In this document: positions 32,950 through 41,635 of the stretch, piece by piece
How the letters are laid out: each line of letters begins with the position of its first letter
How positions within the stretch are numbered: position 1 is the stretch's first letter
Source of the DNA: Streptomyces wuyuanensis
GTDB taxonomy: Bacteria > Actinomycetota > Actinomycetes > Streptomycetales > Streptomycetaceae
Direction: 5' to 3'
Length of the DNA: 64,000 bases
Assembly (NCBI RefSeq): GCF_900103455.1
Contig: NZ_FNHI01000010.1
Coordinates: 124,001-188,000, forward strand
The notes under the pieces: model-generated
Told to the model about the DNA's origin: nothing
Database searches by the model: none
What the model saw: only the letters and a program-made list of their open reading frames with translations
Position numbers and translations under genes: made by a program

Positions 32950-33917
32950 CGCGCCGGCACCTCCATGGGCTGGGCCGCCGCATCGGGGCGGAAGACCTCC
33001 GCGATGTGGTGGCGGCGCTGTTCCATCCGTACGAGCCCGAGGCCGAGGGCGGCGACGGTGTCCCGGACGGTGTCGTACGTCTCCTCGCCGATGGCCTCCA
33101 GCAGGAGGATGTGGCCCGCACCGGGCAGTCCGTCCTCGACCCGGGCGTGCAGGGTGACTCCGGCCGCGGTCAGCGCCTCGCGCAGTGCCGCGGTCCCGTC
33201 GGGGTGGGTGTCGGAGTCGGTGACCTCGACCGCGAGGGTCGTCGTGATCTTGGTGAAGTCGCTGGTCGAGCTGGAGCGCAGCAGCCTGCCGCCGTCGACG
33301 ACCACGACGTGGTCGCAGGTCCGCTCGAGCTCGCCCAGGAGGTGCGAGGTGACCAGCACCGAGATGCCGAAGTCGGTGTGGACGCGGCGGATCAGGCCGA
33401 GCATCTCGTCCCGGCCGACCGGGTCGAGGCCGTTGGTCGGCTCGTCCAGCAGCACCAGCTGCGGGTCGTGGACCAGGGCCTGCGCGAGTTTCACGCGCTG
33501 CTTCATGCCGGTCGAGTAGCCGCCGATGGGGCGGTACCGCTCCTCGTAGAGGCCGACATGGCGCAGGGTGTCCGCGGTGCGCTCGCGTGCCGCGGTCGGC
33601 GGGAGTCCGGACATGCGCGCCATGTGGACGACGAACTCGGTGGCCGAGACGTCAGGCGGCAGGCAGTCGTGCTCGGGCATGTAGCCGACGCGCTCGCGGA
33701 TGGCGGCACCGGAGGTGGCGACGTCGAGGCCGAGCACCTCGGCGCGGCCCTCCGTGGCGGGGGACAGACCCAGCAGGATCTTGATCAGTGTGGACTTGCC
33801 GGCCCCGTTGGCGCCCACGAGTCCGGTCACACCGGGCCCGATGTCCAGGGAGAGCCGGTCAAGCGCGGTCACCCGGGGGAACCGCTTGCTCAGGCTTTCG
33901 GTCACGATCACAGTCAC
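32946..33917 (-). CDS. ABC transporter ATP-binding protein
   Basis: 323 aa. Walker A GANGAGKST, signature YSTGMKQRVKLA, Walker B VLLDEPTNGLDP, H-loop TSHLL. The C-terminal domain (about 215-323) is again an exporter-type extension. First gene of the operon. GTG 33917 is chosen; a GTG 6 nt downstream and another 12 nt downstream are alternatives. Two ATPases and two permeases stacked suggests either two transporters in one transcript or one with two unlike halves. Confidence 0.9.
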   Translation of the reverse strand: MTVIVTESLSKRFPRVTALDRLSLDIGPGVTGLVGANGAGKSTLIKILLGLSPATEGRAEVLGLDVATSGAAIRERVGYMPEHDCLPPDVSATEFVVHMARMSGLPPTAARERTADTLRHVGLYEERYRPIGGYSTGMKQRVKLAQALVHDPQLVLLDEPTNGLDPVGRDEMLGLIRRVHTDFGISVLVTSHLLGELERTCDHVVVVDGGRLLRSSSTSDFTKITTTLAVEVTDSDTHPDGTAALREALTAAGVTLHARVEDGLPGAGHILLLEAIGEETYDTVRDTVAALGLGLVRMEQRRHHIAEVFRPDAAAQPMEVPAR

Positions 33918-34043
33918 GCTTCGACCGTAGTGGTGCACACCACACCCGGCGTCAGCCCTGGCGGCTGGTTCCGCATCCGACTCCAGGCGTACGGACCCGT
34001 AGGGGGCAACGCCGTGGGAGGAGACGACCGCGGTGTGCCGGGG

Positions 34044-34052
34044 TTGTCCACA
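34044..34052 (+). promoter_or_regulatory. Single perfect DnaA box
   Basis: TTGTCCACA, the Streptomyces-preferred DnaA box, in the 255-nt divergent region between the ABC operon and the M24 gene. A third intergenic box location in this window. Confidence 0.55.
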
Positions 34053-34172
34053 GGCTTGCGCAGCACTCTTGACGCAGCCGCCGGACATTGTCACATTCAT
34101 CAGTGTCAAGTTACGAGCACGTACCGCACACGCACACGGACGCAACGCGTCGGATCCGGACGGGACGGTGGC

Positions 34173-35021
34173 ATGACCTCGGCACTGATGAGCGAACGAA
34201 CCGCGGAGCTGCGGGGGTTCCGGGAAGTGCAGCGCCTGGCCTACGAGTGCGCCGAGGCGGTCGCGGCCCAGCTGAAGCCGGGGGTGACCGAGCGGGAGGC
34301 CGCGCGGATGCAGCGCCGCTGGCTGCACGGGCGCGGCGTGCGGGACTGGTTCCATCTGCCGTTCGCGTGGTTCGGCGACCGGACGGCGTTCGCGGGCTTC
34401 CGGATACCGCTGCAGTTCTTCCCGACCGACCGGAGGCTGGAGGCGGGCATGCCCTTCATCCTCGACATGGCCCCGGTCCACAAGGGCTTCACCGCCGACA
34501 TCGGCTATTCGGGCTGCCTCGGCCCGCACCCCCTGCACGACCGGCTGCTCGCGGACCTCCGGGCACACCGGGAGCTCATCCTGCGCGAGGTCCGCGAGCG
34601 CCGCTCCCTGCGCGAGATCTACGAGGACGTGGACCGCCTCATGGTGCGGCAGGGGTACGCCAACCGGCACCGGGCCTATCCGTTCGGCGTGATCGCCCAC
34701 AAGGTCGACCGGGTGCGGCAGCGGCGCTGGTCGCCGACGCTGTTCGGCTTCGGCACCCAGGCGCTGAAGGGTCTGGCGAGCGACGCTCTGCACGGACACC
34801 GGGAGGGCTGGTCGCCCCTGTGGTCGCCCTACCGGTTCTCCGACCATCCGCCGCGGCCGGGGCTGTGGGCCGTGGAGCCCCACCTCGGCTTCCGCGGGAC
34901 CGGCGCGAAGTTCGAGGAGATCCTGGTGGTGACGGACTCGAAGGACCCGGAGCAGAGCGCCTTCTGGCTGGACGACGACCTGCCGCACGTGCGGCGCTGG
35001 GCCGAGGAGGAGGCAGCGTGA
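34173..35021 (+). CDS. M24-family metallopeptidase-like protein
   Basis: 282 aa pita-bread fold. Metal-binding positions are present in order: Asp in FILDMAP, Asp in FTADIGYSG, His in FGVIAHKVD, Glu in WAVEPHLGF, Glu in KFEEILVV. It is shorter than PepP and lacks the PepP N-terminal domain. An N-terminal helix (RTAELRGFREVQRLAYECAEAVA) resembles other single-domain M24 proteins. The stop overlaps the next gene by 4 nt (GTGA), so it is co-translated with the hydrolase-SDR fusion. Substrate unknown; it may act on a small molecule, not a peptide. Confidence 0.88.
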   Translation: MTSALMSERTAELRGFREVQRLAYECAEAVAAQLKPGVTEREAARMQRRWLHGRGVRDWFHLPFAWFGDRTAFAGFRIPLQFFPTDRRLEAGMPFILDMAPVHKGFTADIGYSGCLGPHPLHDRLLADLRAHRELILREVRERRSLREIYEDVDRLMVRQGYANRHRAYPFGVIAHKVDRVRQRRWSPTLFGFGTQALKGLASDALHGHREGWSPLWSPYRFSDHPPRPGLWAVEPHLGFRGTGAKFEEILVVTDSKDPEQSAFWLDDDLPHVRRWAEEEAA

Positions 35022-36802
35022 CCAAGGGGATCGAGGGAGCCCGCGAGCGCCGGGTGCGCACGGGCGGGATCGAGCTGTGCGTGGCGGAGCTCGGGGACGA
35101 GCGGCAGCCGACGGTCGTACTGGTCCACGGCTATCCGGACAGCAAGGAAGTGTGGTCCGACGTCGCCTCCCGCCTGGCGGAGCGGTTCCACGTGGTCCTG
35201 TACGACGTCCGGGGCCACGGCCGCTCCACGGCGCCGGTGCCGCTGCGCGGGGGCTTCACGCTGGAGAAGCTGACGGACGACTTCCTGGCCGTGGCGGACG
35301 CGGTGAGCCCTGACCGGCCGGTGCACCTGGTGGGGCACGACTGGGGTTCGGTGCAGTCCTGGGAGTTCGTCACGGTGCAGCGGACCGAAGGGCGGATCGC
35401 CTCGTTCACGTCCATGTCGGGCCCGTCGCTCGACCACTTCGGCCACTGGATCAAGAAGCGCGTGTCCCGGCCGACCCCGCGCGGGGTGGCCCAGTTGCTC
35501 GGCCAGGGCGCCAAGTCCTGGTACGTGTACATGCTGCACACGCCGGTGCTGCCCGAGATGGCCTGGCGCGGGCCGCTGGGCCGGCGGTGGCCGAAGATCC
35601 TCGAGCGGGTGGAGAAGGTGCCGGGCGGTGGATACCCGACCGCCTCGCTCCCGTCGGACGCTGCACAGGGCGCCTGGCTCTACCGGGACAACGTCCGCTT
35701 CCGGCTGCTCCACCCCCGCCCCGACGCCTACGCACACGTGCCGGTGCAGCTGATCACCCCCACCGGTGACGCGTTCCTCTCCGAGCGGCTCTACGACGGT
35801 CTCGCCCAGTGGGCCCCGCGCCTCGTTCGCCGTACGCTGCCGGCCAAGCACTGGGTGCCCCGCACCCGTCCCGATCAACTCGCCTCCTGGATCGCCGATT
35901 TCGTGACCGCGCACGAGCAGGAAGGCACCTCGGGCACGTCCTGGCCCCCGCCGGCGCCCGGGGCCCCCGGGCTGTACGCGGAGCGGTTCGCCGGGCAGTT
36001 GGTGCTGGTGACGGGTGCTGCCAGCGGCATCGGTCGGGCGACGGCGTTCGCCTTCGCCGAGGCCGGCGCGCGCGTGGTCGCGGTGGATCGGGACGGCGAA
36101 GGGGCGTCCAGGACGGCCGAGATGGCCCGGCTGATCGGAGCGCCGGAGGCATGGGCCGAGACGGTGGACGTCGGCGACGAGGCGGCCATGGAGAAGCTCG
36201 CCGAGAAGGTCGCGGCCGAGTACGGCGTCGTGGACGTGCTGGTGAACAATGCCGGGATCGGCCTCTCCGGCCCGTTCCTTGGCACCACCACCGACGACTG
36301 GCGCAAGGTGCTCGACGTCAATCTGTGGGGGGTCGTCCACGGCTGCCGGGTCTTCGGCAGGCAGATGGCCGAGCGCGGCCAGGGCGGCCACATCGTCAAC
36401 ACGGCGTCGGCTGCCGCCTACCAGCCCTCCAAGGCCCTGTCCGCGTACGCGACCTCGAAGGCCGCGGTGCTGATGCTGAGCGAATGCCTGCGCGCGGAAC
36501 TGGCCGGCAGGGGCATCGGCGTCTCGGCCGTCTGCCCCGGCATCGTGAACACGAACATCACGGCCACGGCGCGCTTCACCGGAGTCTCCGAGGAGGAGGA
36601 GAAGCGCCGGCGGAAGAGGACCTCGAAGCTCTATGGGATGCGCAACTACCCGCCCGAGAAGGTGGCCGGGGCGATCCTCCGCGCCGTCCTGGACAACCGG
36701 GCGGTGGTGCCGGTGACACCGGAGGCCCGTGGTGCCCGGCTGCTGTCCCGGTTCGCGCCCGGTGCACTGCGGGCGGTGGCCCGGTTGGAGCCTCCGCTGT
36801 GA
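35018..36802 (+). CDS. Alpha/beta hydrolase - SDR fusion
   Basis: 594 aa, two enzymes in one chain. Residues 1-300 are an alpha/beta hydrolase: HGYPDS oxyanion loop, nucleophile motif GHDWG with Asp108, catalytic His in KHWVPR (278), which fits the Asp-nucleophile epoxide hydrolase group. Residues 322-594 are a classical short-chain dehydrogenase: TGAASGIG cofactor site (332-339), NNAG, Ser in NTASAAAY, YATSK catalytic pair. The linker is Pro/Gly-rich. Possibly epoxide opening followed by alcohol oxidation. GTG start overlaps the M24 stop. Confidence 0.92.
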   Translation: MTKGIEGARERRVRTGGIELCVAELGDERQPTVVLVHGYPDSKEVWSDVASRLAERFHVVLYDVRGHGRSTAPVPLRGGFTLEKLTDDFLAVADAVSPDRPVHLVGHDWGSVQSWEFVTVQRTEGRIASFTSMSGPSLDHFGHWIKKRVSRPTPRGVAQLLGQGAKSWYVYMLHTPVLPEMAWRGPLGRRWPKILERVEKVPGGGYPTASLPSDAAQGAWLYRDNVRFRLLHPRPDAYAHVPVQLITPTGDAFLSERLYDGLAQWAPRLVRRTLPAKHWVPRTRPDQLASWIADFVTAHEQEGTSGTSWPPPAPGAPGLYAERFAGQLVLVTGAASGIGRATAFAFAEAGARVVAVDRDGEGASRTAEMARLIGAPEAWAETVDVGDEAAMEKLAEKVAAEYGVVDVLVNNAGIGLSGPFLGTTTDDWRKVLDVNLWGVVHGCRVFGRQMAERGQGGHIVNTASAAAYQPSKALSAYATSKAAVLMLSECLRAELAGRGIGVSAVCPGIVNTNITATARFTGVSEEEEKRRRKRTSKLYGMRNYPPEKVAGAILRAVLDNRAVVPVTPEARGARLLSRFAPGALRAVARLEPPL

Positions 36803-36923
36803 GCGGTCATGATGTGGTCGCGCCGCACCGGCCCCGGGCCGGGCGGCGGCGTCCCGGCCGGGGTGCGCCCGCGAGGGGCGGACCCGGCCGGTGCGGTTCG
36901 TCATGGAGCAGTGAGGAGTGGTC

Positions 36924-37865
36924 GTGTCCGGGGAGCGTGCGGTGGAGTACCGGATCGAGGACCTCGCCCATCACAGCGGTGCGACGGTCCGGACGATCCG
37001 CGCCTACCAGGACCGCGGACTGCTGCCCAAACCGGAGCGGCGCGGCCGGTCGAACGTGTACGGGGACTCCCATCTGGCCCGGCTGCGCCAGATCGCCGAT
37101 CTCCTCGACCGCGGATACACCCTCGCGTCGATCAAGGAGCTCCTGGAGGCGTGGGACGCGGGGCGTGGACTGGGCGGGGTGCTCGGACTCGTCGCCGAGG
37201 TCCACGGCCCCTGGACCGACGAGAAGGCCGACCGGATCAGCCGAGCTGAGCTGTACGCGAGCTTCGGCGGGGAGCCGGACGAGGAGGCGATCGCCGAGGC
37301 GGTGGAGCTCGGTGTGCTGGAGCGCATCCCGGGCAGGGACGACGAGTTCCTGGTGCCGAGCCCCCAGGAGCTGGCAGTGGCGGCCGAGTTGCACTCCGCA
37401 GGGGTGCCGCTGTCGGCAATCTACGGTCACCTCAGGGAACTTCGCGGACAAGTGGAACATATCGCCTCGCGCTTCCTTGAGTTCACCACCGAGCACGTCT
37501 TCGCCCGCTACCTGGGCCACCGGCCGCCGTCCGACGCCGACGCGGCAGAAGCGGCGTCGATGGTTCGGCGCCTGCGGCCGCTCGCCCAGCAGACCGTCGA
37601 CGCCGAACTGGCCCGCGCGATGAAGCTGTTCGCGACGCGCCATCTCCAGTACCACCTCGGTGCGGAGCACCCGCCCGCGGGCGAGGAGGACCCGCGCCGA
37701 GTGGCTCTGCCGGCCGACACGATTCGCGCTGTGGAACGGCTCGTTGGGTCTGAGCACACTGCGGCGTTCATCGCCGCCGCAGCCGAAAGGGAGGTGCACA
37801 CACGGACATTGGACGCCCTGACGGCAAGTCGGCGCGATTATGACGAAGTTGACCAAAGGAGCTGA
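36924..37865 (+). CDS. MerR-family transcriptional regulator
   Basis: 313 aa. N-terminal winged HTH (about 7-75): YRIEDLAHHSGATVRTIRAYQDRGLLP and RRGRSNVYGDSHLARLRQI. Long helical C-terminal part (about 100-313), longer than metal-sensing MerR proteins, with no Cys metal site, so a small-molecule or protein ligand is likelier. GTG 36924 has GAGGAG 5 nt upstream; GTG 36918 would place the ribosome site too close. It lies 121 nt after the hydrolase-SDR gene and may regulate it (inference). Confidence 0.9.
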   Translation: MSGERAVEYRIEDLAHHSGATVRTIRAYQDRGLLPKPERRGRSNVYGDSHLARLRQIADLLDRGYTLASIKELLEAWDAGRGLGGVLGLVAEVHGPWTDEKADRISRAELYASFGGEPDEEAIAEAVELGVLERIPGRDDEFLVPSPQELAVAAELHSAGVPLSAIYGHLRELRGQVEHIASRFLEFTTEHVFARYLGHRPPSDADAAEAASMVRRLRPLAQQTVDAELARAMKLFATRHLQYHLGAEHPPAGEEDPRRVALPADTIRAVERLVGSEHTAAFIAAAAEREVHTRTLDALTASRRDYDEVDQRS

Positions 37866-37878
37866 CGGGACCGGGCAG

Positions 37879-37932
37879 TTGTCCACAGGAGCGTCAATTC
37901 TCTTGTGGATAACTTGAGTTGGCTGTGGACCA
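37879..37932. promoter_or_regulatory. Second DnaA-box cluster, upstream of kptA
   Basis: TTGTCCACA 37879-37887 (+), TGTGGATAA 37904-37912 (-), and one-mismatch TGTGGACCA 37924-37932 (-), within 54 bp, 73 nt before the KptA start. Two perfect boxes of opposite orientation 17 nt apart. Confidence 0.75.
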
Positions 37933-38004
37933 AACATTTCGGCGGCTGTCGTCCGGATGAAAATCGCGTGGCGACGCGTCGGCCTCCGGCGGCACCCTGA
38001 GGAC

Positions 38005-38547
38005 ATGGACGAACAACGCACCGTGAAGGTGTCGAAGTACCTGGCAAAACACCTGCGGCACCAGCCGGAGCGCATCGGGATCACTCTGGACGCGAACGGC
38101 TGGGTCGCGGTCGACGAACTGCTGCGCGCCACGGCCGCGAACGGCTTCCCGATCACCCGGGACGAGCTCGACCACGTGGTGGCCGCGAACGACAAGCGGC
38201 GCTTCATGATCGACGGCGCTCGGATCAGGGCGAACCAGGGCCACACCGTGGAGGTGGACCTGGGGCTGCCGGTCGCCGAGCCGCCCGCGCACCTCTACCA
38301 CGGCACGGTCGCCCGCAGCCTGGACGCGATCCGTACCGAAGGGCTGCGCCCGATGGCCCGCCACCATGTGCACCTCTCCCCGGACCCTGAGACGGCGACC
38401 CGGGTCGGCGCCCGCAGGGGACGCCCCGTCGTCCTTTCCGTGGAGGCGGGAGCGATGCACCGCGCCGGCCACGTCTTCCACCTCAGCGCCAACGGCGTCT
38501 GGCTCACGGACGGCGTCCCGCCGCGGTTCCTGCGGTTTCCGGGCTGA
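38005..38547 (+). CDS. kptA: RNA 2'-phosphotransferase (Tpt1/KptA)
   Basis: 180 aa. NAD-dependent removal of an internal 2'-phosphate from RNA, the last step of eukaryotic tRNA splicing; bacteria have no such pathway, so the natural substrate is unclear. N-terminal winged-helix-like part with KYLAKHLRHQPERIGI and GWVAVDELL; C-terminal ADP-ribosyltransferase-like fold with LYHGT, HVHLSPD, VLSVEAGAMHRAGHVFHLS and NGVWLT. The Arg-His-Arg-Arg tetrad positions look intact. ATG 38005 follows TGAGGAC. Confidence 0.93.
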   Translation: MDEQRTVKVSKYLAKHLRHQPERIGITLDANGWVAVDELLRATAANGFPITRDELDHVVAANDKRRFMIDGARIRANQGHTVEVDLGLPVAEPPAHLYHGTVARSLDAIRTEGLRPMARHHVHLSPDPETATRVGARRGRPVVLSVEAGAMHRAGHVFHLSANGVWLTDGVPPRFLRFPG

Positions 38548-38614
38548 GGACCCGGCCGCCGCCCGGCCGCCGCCCGGAAAAGGGGGCACGCCGGGCACCC
38601 GTACGCTGGAGGGC

Positions 38615-39562
38615 ATGACCTCTTCCCTGCGCCTGAGCACCGTGATCCTCCCCGTGCACCGCTGGAACGAGGGGGGCCGGGCGCTGTGGCAGCGCGCCGA
38701 GGAGCTCGGTTTCCACGCCGCGTACACCTATGACCACCTGGCGTGGCGCTCCTTCCGCGACGGCCCCTGGTTCGGGGCCGTGCCCACGCTGACCGCCGCC
38801 GCGGCCGCGACCGACAGGCTGCGCCTGGGCACCCTCGTGACCTCGCCGAACTTCCGGCACCCGGTCACCCTGGCCAAGGAACTGATCACTCTCGACGACA
38901 TCTCCGACGGCCGCGTGACGCTGGGCATCGGAGCCGGAGGCAACGGCTTCGACGCGACCACCCTGCTGAAGGGCGACGAAGAGCCCTGGACGCCCCGGGA
39001 GCGTGCGGACCGCTTCGGCGAGTTCGTGCCCCTGCTCGACAGGCTGCTGCGCGAGCCCGCCGGCACGACCCACGAGGGCCGCTTCTACTCGGCCCACGAG
39101 GCACGCAACGTGCCCGGCTGCGTACAGCGGCCCCGTCTGCCGTTCGCCGTCGCCGCCACCGGCCCCCGCGGACTGAGGCTCGCCGCACAGTACGGGCAGG
39201 CATGGGTGACGACGGGTGATCCCAAGCTCTTCGAGACGGGGACCCCCGAGCAGTCCGTCGACGCCGTGGCCGGCCAGCTCAGCAAGCTCGGCAAGGCCTG
39301 CGCCGAGGCCGGCCGAGACGCCTCCGAACTGGACCGGATCCTGCTGACCGGCTTCACCCCGGACTTCAACCCGGCCCTCCCGGCGCCCCGGCGAGGCCGT
39401 CCGCTGGACTCCCTGGAGGCGTTCGTGGACTTCGCCGGCCGGTACGCGGAGCTCGGCTTCACCGAGATCGTCGTCCACTGGCCCATCGACGACACCGTCT
39501 TCGCCGCCGACCGGGCCGTTTTCGAGAGCATCGCCACCGAGGCCGTCTCCCGGCTGCGCTGA
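38615..39562 (+). CDS. LLM-class flavin-dependent oxidoreductase
   Basis: 315 aa luciferase-like monooxygenase TIM barrel. Typical segments: AEELGFHAAYTYDHLAW, RLRLGTLVTSPNFRHPVTLAKEL, DDISDGRVTLGIGAGGNGFD, RPRLPFAVAATGPRGLRLAA, GFTEIVVHWP. These enzymes use FMN or coenzyme F420; the DDISDGRVTLGIGAGG segment occurs in both. ATG 38615 follows GGAGGGC. Followed by a 24-nt palindrome that probably ends its transcript. Confidence 0.9.
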   Translation: MTSSLRLSTVILPVHRWNEGGRALWQRAEELGFHAAYTYDHLAWRSFRDGPWFGAVPTLTAAAAATDRLRLGTLVTSPNFRHPVTLAKELITLDDISDGRVTLGIGAGGNGFDATTLLKGDEEPWTPRERADRFGEFVPLLDRLLREPAGTTHEGRFYSAHEARNVPGCVQRPRLPFAVAATGPRGLRLAAQYGQAWVTTGDPKLFETGTPEQSVDAVAGQLSKLGKACAEAGRDASELDRILLTGFTPDFNPALPAPRRGRPLDSLEAFVDFAGRYAELGFTEIVVHWPIDDTVFAADRAVFESIATEAVSRLR

Positions 39563-39626
39563 CCCCGGCGGAGGCGCCGGGGCCCCCGACTACGGGGAGC
39601 CAGCGGTCGAACACTCAGATGTGCGC

Positions 39627-39650
39627 CCCCCTGCACGGCCGTGCAGGGGG
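39627..39650 (+). terminator. 24-nt perfect palindrome, terminator or operator
   Basis: CCCCCTGCACGG / CCGTGCAGGGGG, self-complementary, 64 nt after the LLM stop and only 17 nt before the next start codon. It fits a terminator for the LLM gene but also overlaps the likely promoter or leader of the HAD gene. Confidence 0.55.
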
Positions 39651-39667
39651 TACGGGAGAATGCGTGG

Positions 39668-40534
39668 GTGACCTCAGCTACCGATCCTCTGCCGCTTCCC
39701 CCGACCGTCCGGCTGATCGCCACCGATCTCGACGGCACGCTGCTGCGCGACGACAAGTCCGTCTCGGAGCGCACCATCGCCGCACTCGCCGCGGCGGAGG
39801 AGGCGGGGATCGAGGTCTTCTTCGTCACCGGCCGTCCGGCGCGCTGGATGGACGTCGTCAGCGACCACGTGCACGGCCACGGACTGGCGATCTGCGCCAA
39901 CGGCGCCGCGGTGGTCGATCTGCACGCCGGAGGGAAGCTGCTCGAGGTCCGTCCGCTGGACCGCAGGACCGCGCTCGATGTCGTGCAGCGGTTGCGCGAC
40001 GCGGCACCGGGCACCTCGTTCGCGGTCGAGACCGCCACGGGGATCCACTACGAACCCGGCTACCCGCCTTTCCACCTCGACCCCGGCGCCACCGTCGCCA
40101 TCGCCGAGAAGCTGCTGTACGAGGAGGAGCCGGGGTCCGCGGCCCCGGTGCTCAAGCTGCTCGCCCAGCACGGCGAGCTGACACCCGACGGCTTCCTCAC
40201 CCTGGCCCGCACGGCCGCCGCGGATCTCGCCACGATCACCCGTTCCAGCCCGACCTCGCTGCTGGAGGTGAGCGGCCTCGGGGTCTCCAAGGCCTCGACG
40301 CTCGCCCTGTGCTGCGCGGAGCGCGGCATTTCCACCGACGAGGTCGTGGCCTTCGGCGACATGCCGAACGACGTGGAGATGCTGACCTGGGCGGGCACGT
40401 CGTTCGCCATGGGCAACGCCCACCCCGACGTGATCGCCGCCGCCTCCGGCCGGACCGTGGCGAACAACGACGACGGTGTCGCGGTCGTCATCGAGCGGAT
40501 TCTGGCCGCGCGCGGAGCCCGGCGGGGGGCGTAG
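39668..40534 (+). CDS. HAD-superfamily (Cof-type) phosphatase
   Basis: 288 aa. HAD motifs: RLIATDLDGTLLRDD, VTGRP, Lys in VSKASTLA, FGDMPNDVEML. Type IIB (Cof) cap. Nearly the same N-terminal motif as the HAD protein at 28417, so they are paralogues. GTG 39668 is chosen for the VTSATDPLPLPP start; the ribosome site (GGGAG) is about 10 nt upstream. Substrate unknown. Confidence 0.88.
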   Translation: MTSATDPLPLPPTVRLIATDLDGTLLRDDKSVSERTIAALAAAEEAGIEVFFVTGRPARWMDVVSDHVHGHGLAICANGAAVVDLHAGGKLLEVRPLDRRTALDVVQRLRDAAPGTSFAVETATGIHYEPGYPPFHLDPGATVAIAEKLLYEEEPGSAAPVLKLLAQHGELTPDGFLTLARTAAADLATITRSSPTSLLEVSGLGVSKASTLALCCAERGISTDEVVAFGDMPNDVEMLTWAGTSFAMGNAHPDVIAAASGRTVANNDDGVAVVIERILAARGARRGA

Positions 40535-40582
40535 CGCGCTGCACACCGGGTCCCGTGCCTACGGCCGCCCGGAGGCCGCGGG

Positions 40583-41635
40583 TCAGAGCCAGACCCCGCG
40601 GTTCCGCAGCCATGTCACCGGGTCCACCGCCGATCCGAAGTCCGGAGTGAGCCGCACCTCGAAGTGGAGATGGGGGCCCGTCGAGTTGCCCGTGGTCCCG
40701 GCCTGGCCGAGCCACTGGCCGGTGCGGACCCGGTCGCCCTGGTCCACCGTGACGGAGGCGAGGTGGGCGTACTGCGAGTACCAGCCGTCGTTGTGCTGGA
40801 CGACGATCTGCATGCCGAAACCGCCTCCGCAGGAGACGGACACCACCCGGCCGGCGCCGATCGAGCGCACGGGGCTGCCGATCCCGACGGCGAAGTCCTG
40901 CCCGGTGTGACGGTTCGCCCAGCGTGTACCGGCACTGTCGAAGCCGGCCGAGAGGGTGTAGCGCTGGACGGGCGTCACCCAGGCCGATCCCTCGGGGAAC
41001 TCCGTCTGCGGCAGCGGGACCGAGCCGGAGCACTGCCCGGAGGCCGCGCTGCGGTCCGCCTGTGCCTGCAGCGACCATCGTGCCGCGTCGAGCTTGGTCT
41101 CGATGCCGCGCTTGATCCGTGCCAGCTCCGCCGTGCGGGCGTCCAGGCGGTACCAGGCCTCACGGGCCTTCTTCTCCGCCACCGACGTCAGGTGCTCGGC
41201 CTCCTTGGCCTCCTCCAGCAGCAGGTTCACCGTCATCGTGGCCTTGGCGTACATCCGCTGTCCGCGCAACAGCTCGTCGGGGTCGGAGGCGAACATCAGC
41301 TCGAGCGTGGGCGCCAGGTTCCCGCCGCTGCGGTACTGGGCCCTGGCCACCGCGCCGAGCTTGTCGTGCATCTTCCGCATCTCGCGCCGTCTGTCGGCCA
41401 GCTGCCACTGGAGCTGGTCCAGCCGGGCGCGCTCGGCGACGGACGCCTGCAGTCCCCGCTCGTACGTGGCGGTGGCCTTGGACACCTCCTCGAGCAGCTG
41501 GGCGACCTGCACGCTCACGTTGGGGCCGTCATTGGCGGACGCGGCGGGCGCGGGCAGCAGCGGGAAGGCGACCAGCAGCGCGCACAGCAATGGCCTGAAC
41601 AGCCGCCGGTGGCAGTCGCGTTGTCGGTGTCCCAT
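40583..41635 (-). CDS. Secreted M23-family peptidoglycan peptidase
   Basis: 350 aa. Signal peptide to about residue 34. Coiled coil about 40-190 (EEVSKATATYERGL, RREMRKMHDKLGAV, repeated Glu/Ala/Lys heptads). M23 lysostaphin-type domain about 235-345 with HTGQDFAVGIG and HLHFEVRL zinc motifs. Resembles the coiled-coil M23 proteins that act in cell division or sporulation, cutting peptidoglycan cross-links. ATG 41635. Lies 175 nt downstream of the sensor kinase, same strand. Confidence 0.92.
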   Translation of the reverse strand: MGHRQRDCHRRLFRPLLCALLVAFPLLPAPAASANDGPNVSVQVAQLLEEVSKATATYERGLQASVAERARLDQLQWQLADRRREMRKMHDKLGAVARAQYRSGGNLAPTLELMFASDPDELLRGQRMYAKATMTVNLLLEEAKEAEHLTSVAEKKAREAWYRLDARTAELARIKRGIETKLDAARWSLQAQADRSAASGQCSGSVPLPQTEFPEGSAWVTPVQRYTLSAGFDSAGTRWANRHTGQDFAVGIGSPVRSIGAGRVVSVSCGGGFGMQIVVQHNDGWYSQYAHLASVTVDQGDRVRTGQWLGQAGTTGNSTGPHLHFEVRLTPDFGSAVDPVTWLRNRGVWL

